DNA of 64,000 nt. Source: Liolophura sinensis. Its lineage: Eukaryota > Mollusca > Polyplacophora > Chitonida > Chitonidae. The stretch is taken from the NCBI RefSeq assembly GCF_032854445.1, contig NC_088302.1, forward strand, positions 26,687,080-26,751,079. The letters run 5' to 3'. This document shows positions 62,713-64,000 of the stretch, piece after piece (position 1 is the stretch's first letter; the number at the start of each line of letters is the position of its first letter). Position numbers and translations under genes: made by a program. The notes below the pieces were generated by a model. It did no database searches, was not told where the DNA came from, and was given only the letters and a program-made list of their open reading frames with translations.

Positions 62713-64000
62713 CCAAAAGGCATAATATTAATTCTGAAATTGTACATGATCTGTACTTGGGACAATAATATACCACATTGCCCTGCATATTGCGTATATT
62801 TAGCTGGCTTTGTTATAGCTTGTGTATTAAACTTCTTCGAAGTATCAAACCCGGGTCGGGTCACACTAAAGGCTTCAAAAATGGTACATGCTGTTTCTCT
62901 GAGAGATTAGAGTCAGGAAACCGAACTGGTTTTCCCTGTGTCAGTATAATGTGACTGGGTGGGGTGTCATGTCTGGTGTCATCTTCATGATTCTTCAGAG
63001 ACAGCTGCATTTTGGCGACATGGACTTGCCCTGCCACATAAAGGCAGAGTATATGAATACACTTCTAATAACTCCTCGTCGATATATGACTAGAAAATTG
63101 TTAAGTACACGTAAAACCCTAAGCATACATAGAACCTGTGTAAAATGTGGTGACTAGTAACCGATTCAGGAACCAGTGTGATAAGCATTAAACGTCTTCA
63201 TTCTAGGTTTTACAATTAGTGTATCACTCCAGTTGGCAAATACGGACAGAGCGCCCACAATCCCTGGTGATCTATGTCATAAATGTACCTAATTCTACTT
63301 AACTCGGGGCAAGGGTCCGTACAAGCATTCACTGTTAATTACATCAGTATGTTGCTTCTGTGAACAGCTACAACCAAAAGGTGACAGACTGTAAGTTTGA
63401 AATTTGAACTGAATGCCTACACTATCGACAGTCTTCCATGCACCACTGAAAATGGATGAATTTTTGGGTCTTGCGATTATCGACCAGAAATACCTATTTA
63501 TGACATGTTAATATCAGCCCTGACACTGAGAATCACACCGACAAATTTGATTCCCAGAATTGTCATTTTATATTAAAAAGCTTGTGTAAAACATTAGCCA
63601 GATCATCCACTAGAACACTAAGACGGATATAACAGCTCGACCGAATCACAGCACAGTGTATGTAAAGTTGGGCAATACTTTGGATGTTTGACAATACAGA
63701 GTGGATCAGGTCAGTTTAAAAGATGGGAGGTTGTTGAGAGTGAGACAGATAAAAAAGCTCGATCGGAGAGGGAGGGTTCCTTTGGGGTGAAACGATGGCT
63801 ACGGCGTCATAAGGATCAGTTCTTCTTAAAGCAGAAGAACTTCTTTGGAGCTTACAAGTTGAAAGTTAAACACTGCGGAAGAAAATACCTCCTGATCGAT
63901 GTCTGTTCAGTATAACCATTAGTCATTAGACAATCCGTCCGCCAAGATGTGCGTATTTCTGCCAAACAATTTGCACGGCGGATTGCCCTTAATAATGTTA
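62713..64000. other. no gene recognised
   Basis: A Lys/Arg-rich 75-codon plus-strand frame at 63688-63915 (ESETDKKARSEREGSFGVKR) reads like protein but ends at the window edge region without context. I give it no function. Confidence 0.4.

Overview
The window is animal nuclear DNA. AT-rich, intron-like sequence dominates, with spliceosomal GT/AG exon borders, tRNA-headed SINEs, a decayed Tc1-type transposon and many minisatellites. The only gene I recognise is a nicotinic acetylcholine receptor (nAChR) alpha-type subunit on the minus strand. Its protein style and the abundance of one SINE family suggest a lophotrochozoan, most likely a mollusc. That assignment is an inference, because no database search was possible.

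Gene layout (minus strand, so transcription runs from high to low coordinates). The exons are 34845-35039 (signal peptide plus start of the mature chain), 28668-28712, 13685-13794, 11474-12009 and 10576-11111 (stop codon). They join in frame to give 473 aa. The protein has a 13-residue Cys-loop, a vicinal Cys-Cys in loop C, and four membrane segments with a Gly-Glu-Lys motif before M2, which predicts a cation channel. A second, diverged copy of the first mature-chain segment lies at 34609-34778, 66 bp downstream of the first. Its reading phase fits a separate signal-peptide exon 23.7 kb upstream at 58470-58560. That alternative path would give 491 aa. The gene therefore seems to have two interchangeable N-termini, one from a distal and one from a proximal first exon. 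This is the most interesting observation here.

The rest is introns and flanks filled with repeats. A tRNA-headed SINE family has about a dozen full or partial copies on both strands. One copy (46206-46822) is interrupted by a second SINE family. A decayed Tc1/mariner-like element lies at 5390-6310, and a GIY-YIG endonuclease fragment of a Penelope-like retroelement at about 43975-44290. Tandem arrays have periods of 29, 33, 34, 47, 51, 55, 57, 60, 80 and 86 bp. A nested AT-rich palindrome occupies 26034-26526.

Most other open frames are shadows, repeat translations or unrecognised. A few non-repetitive ones are listed at low confidence. I see no CRISPR array, operon or rRNA, and no functional tRNA.
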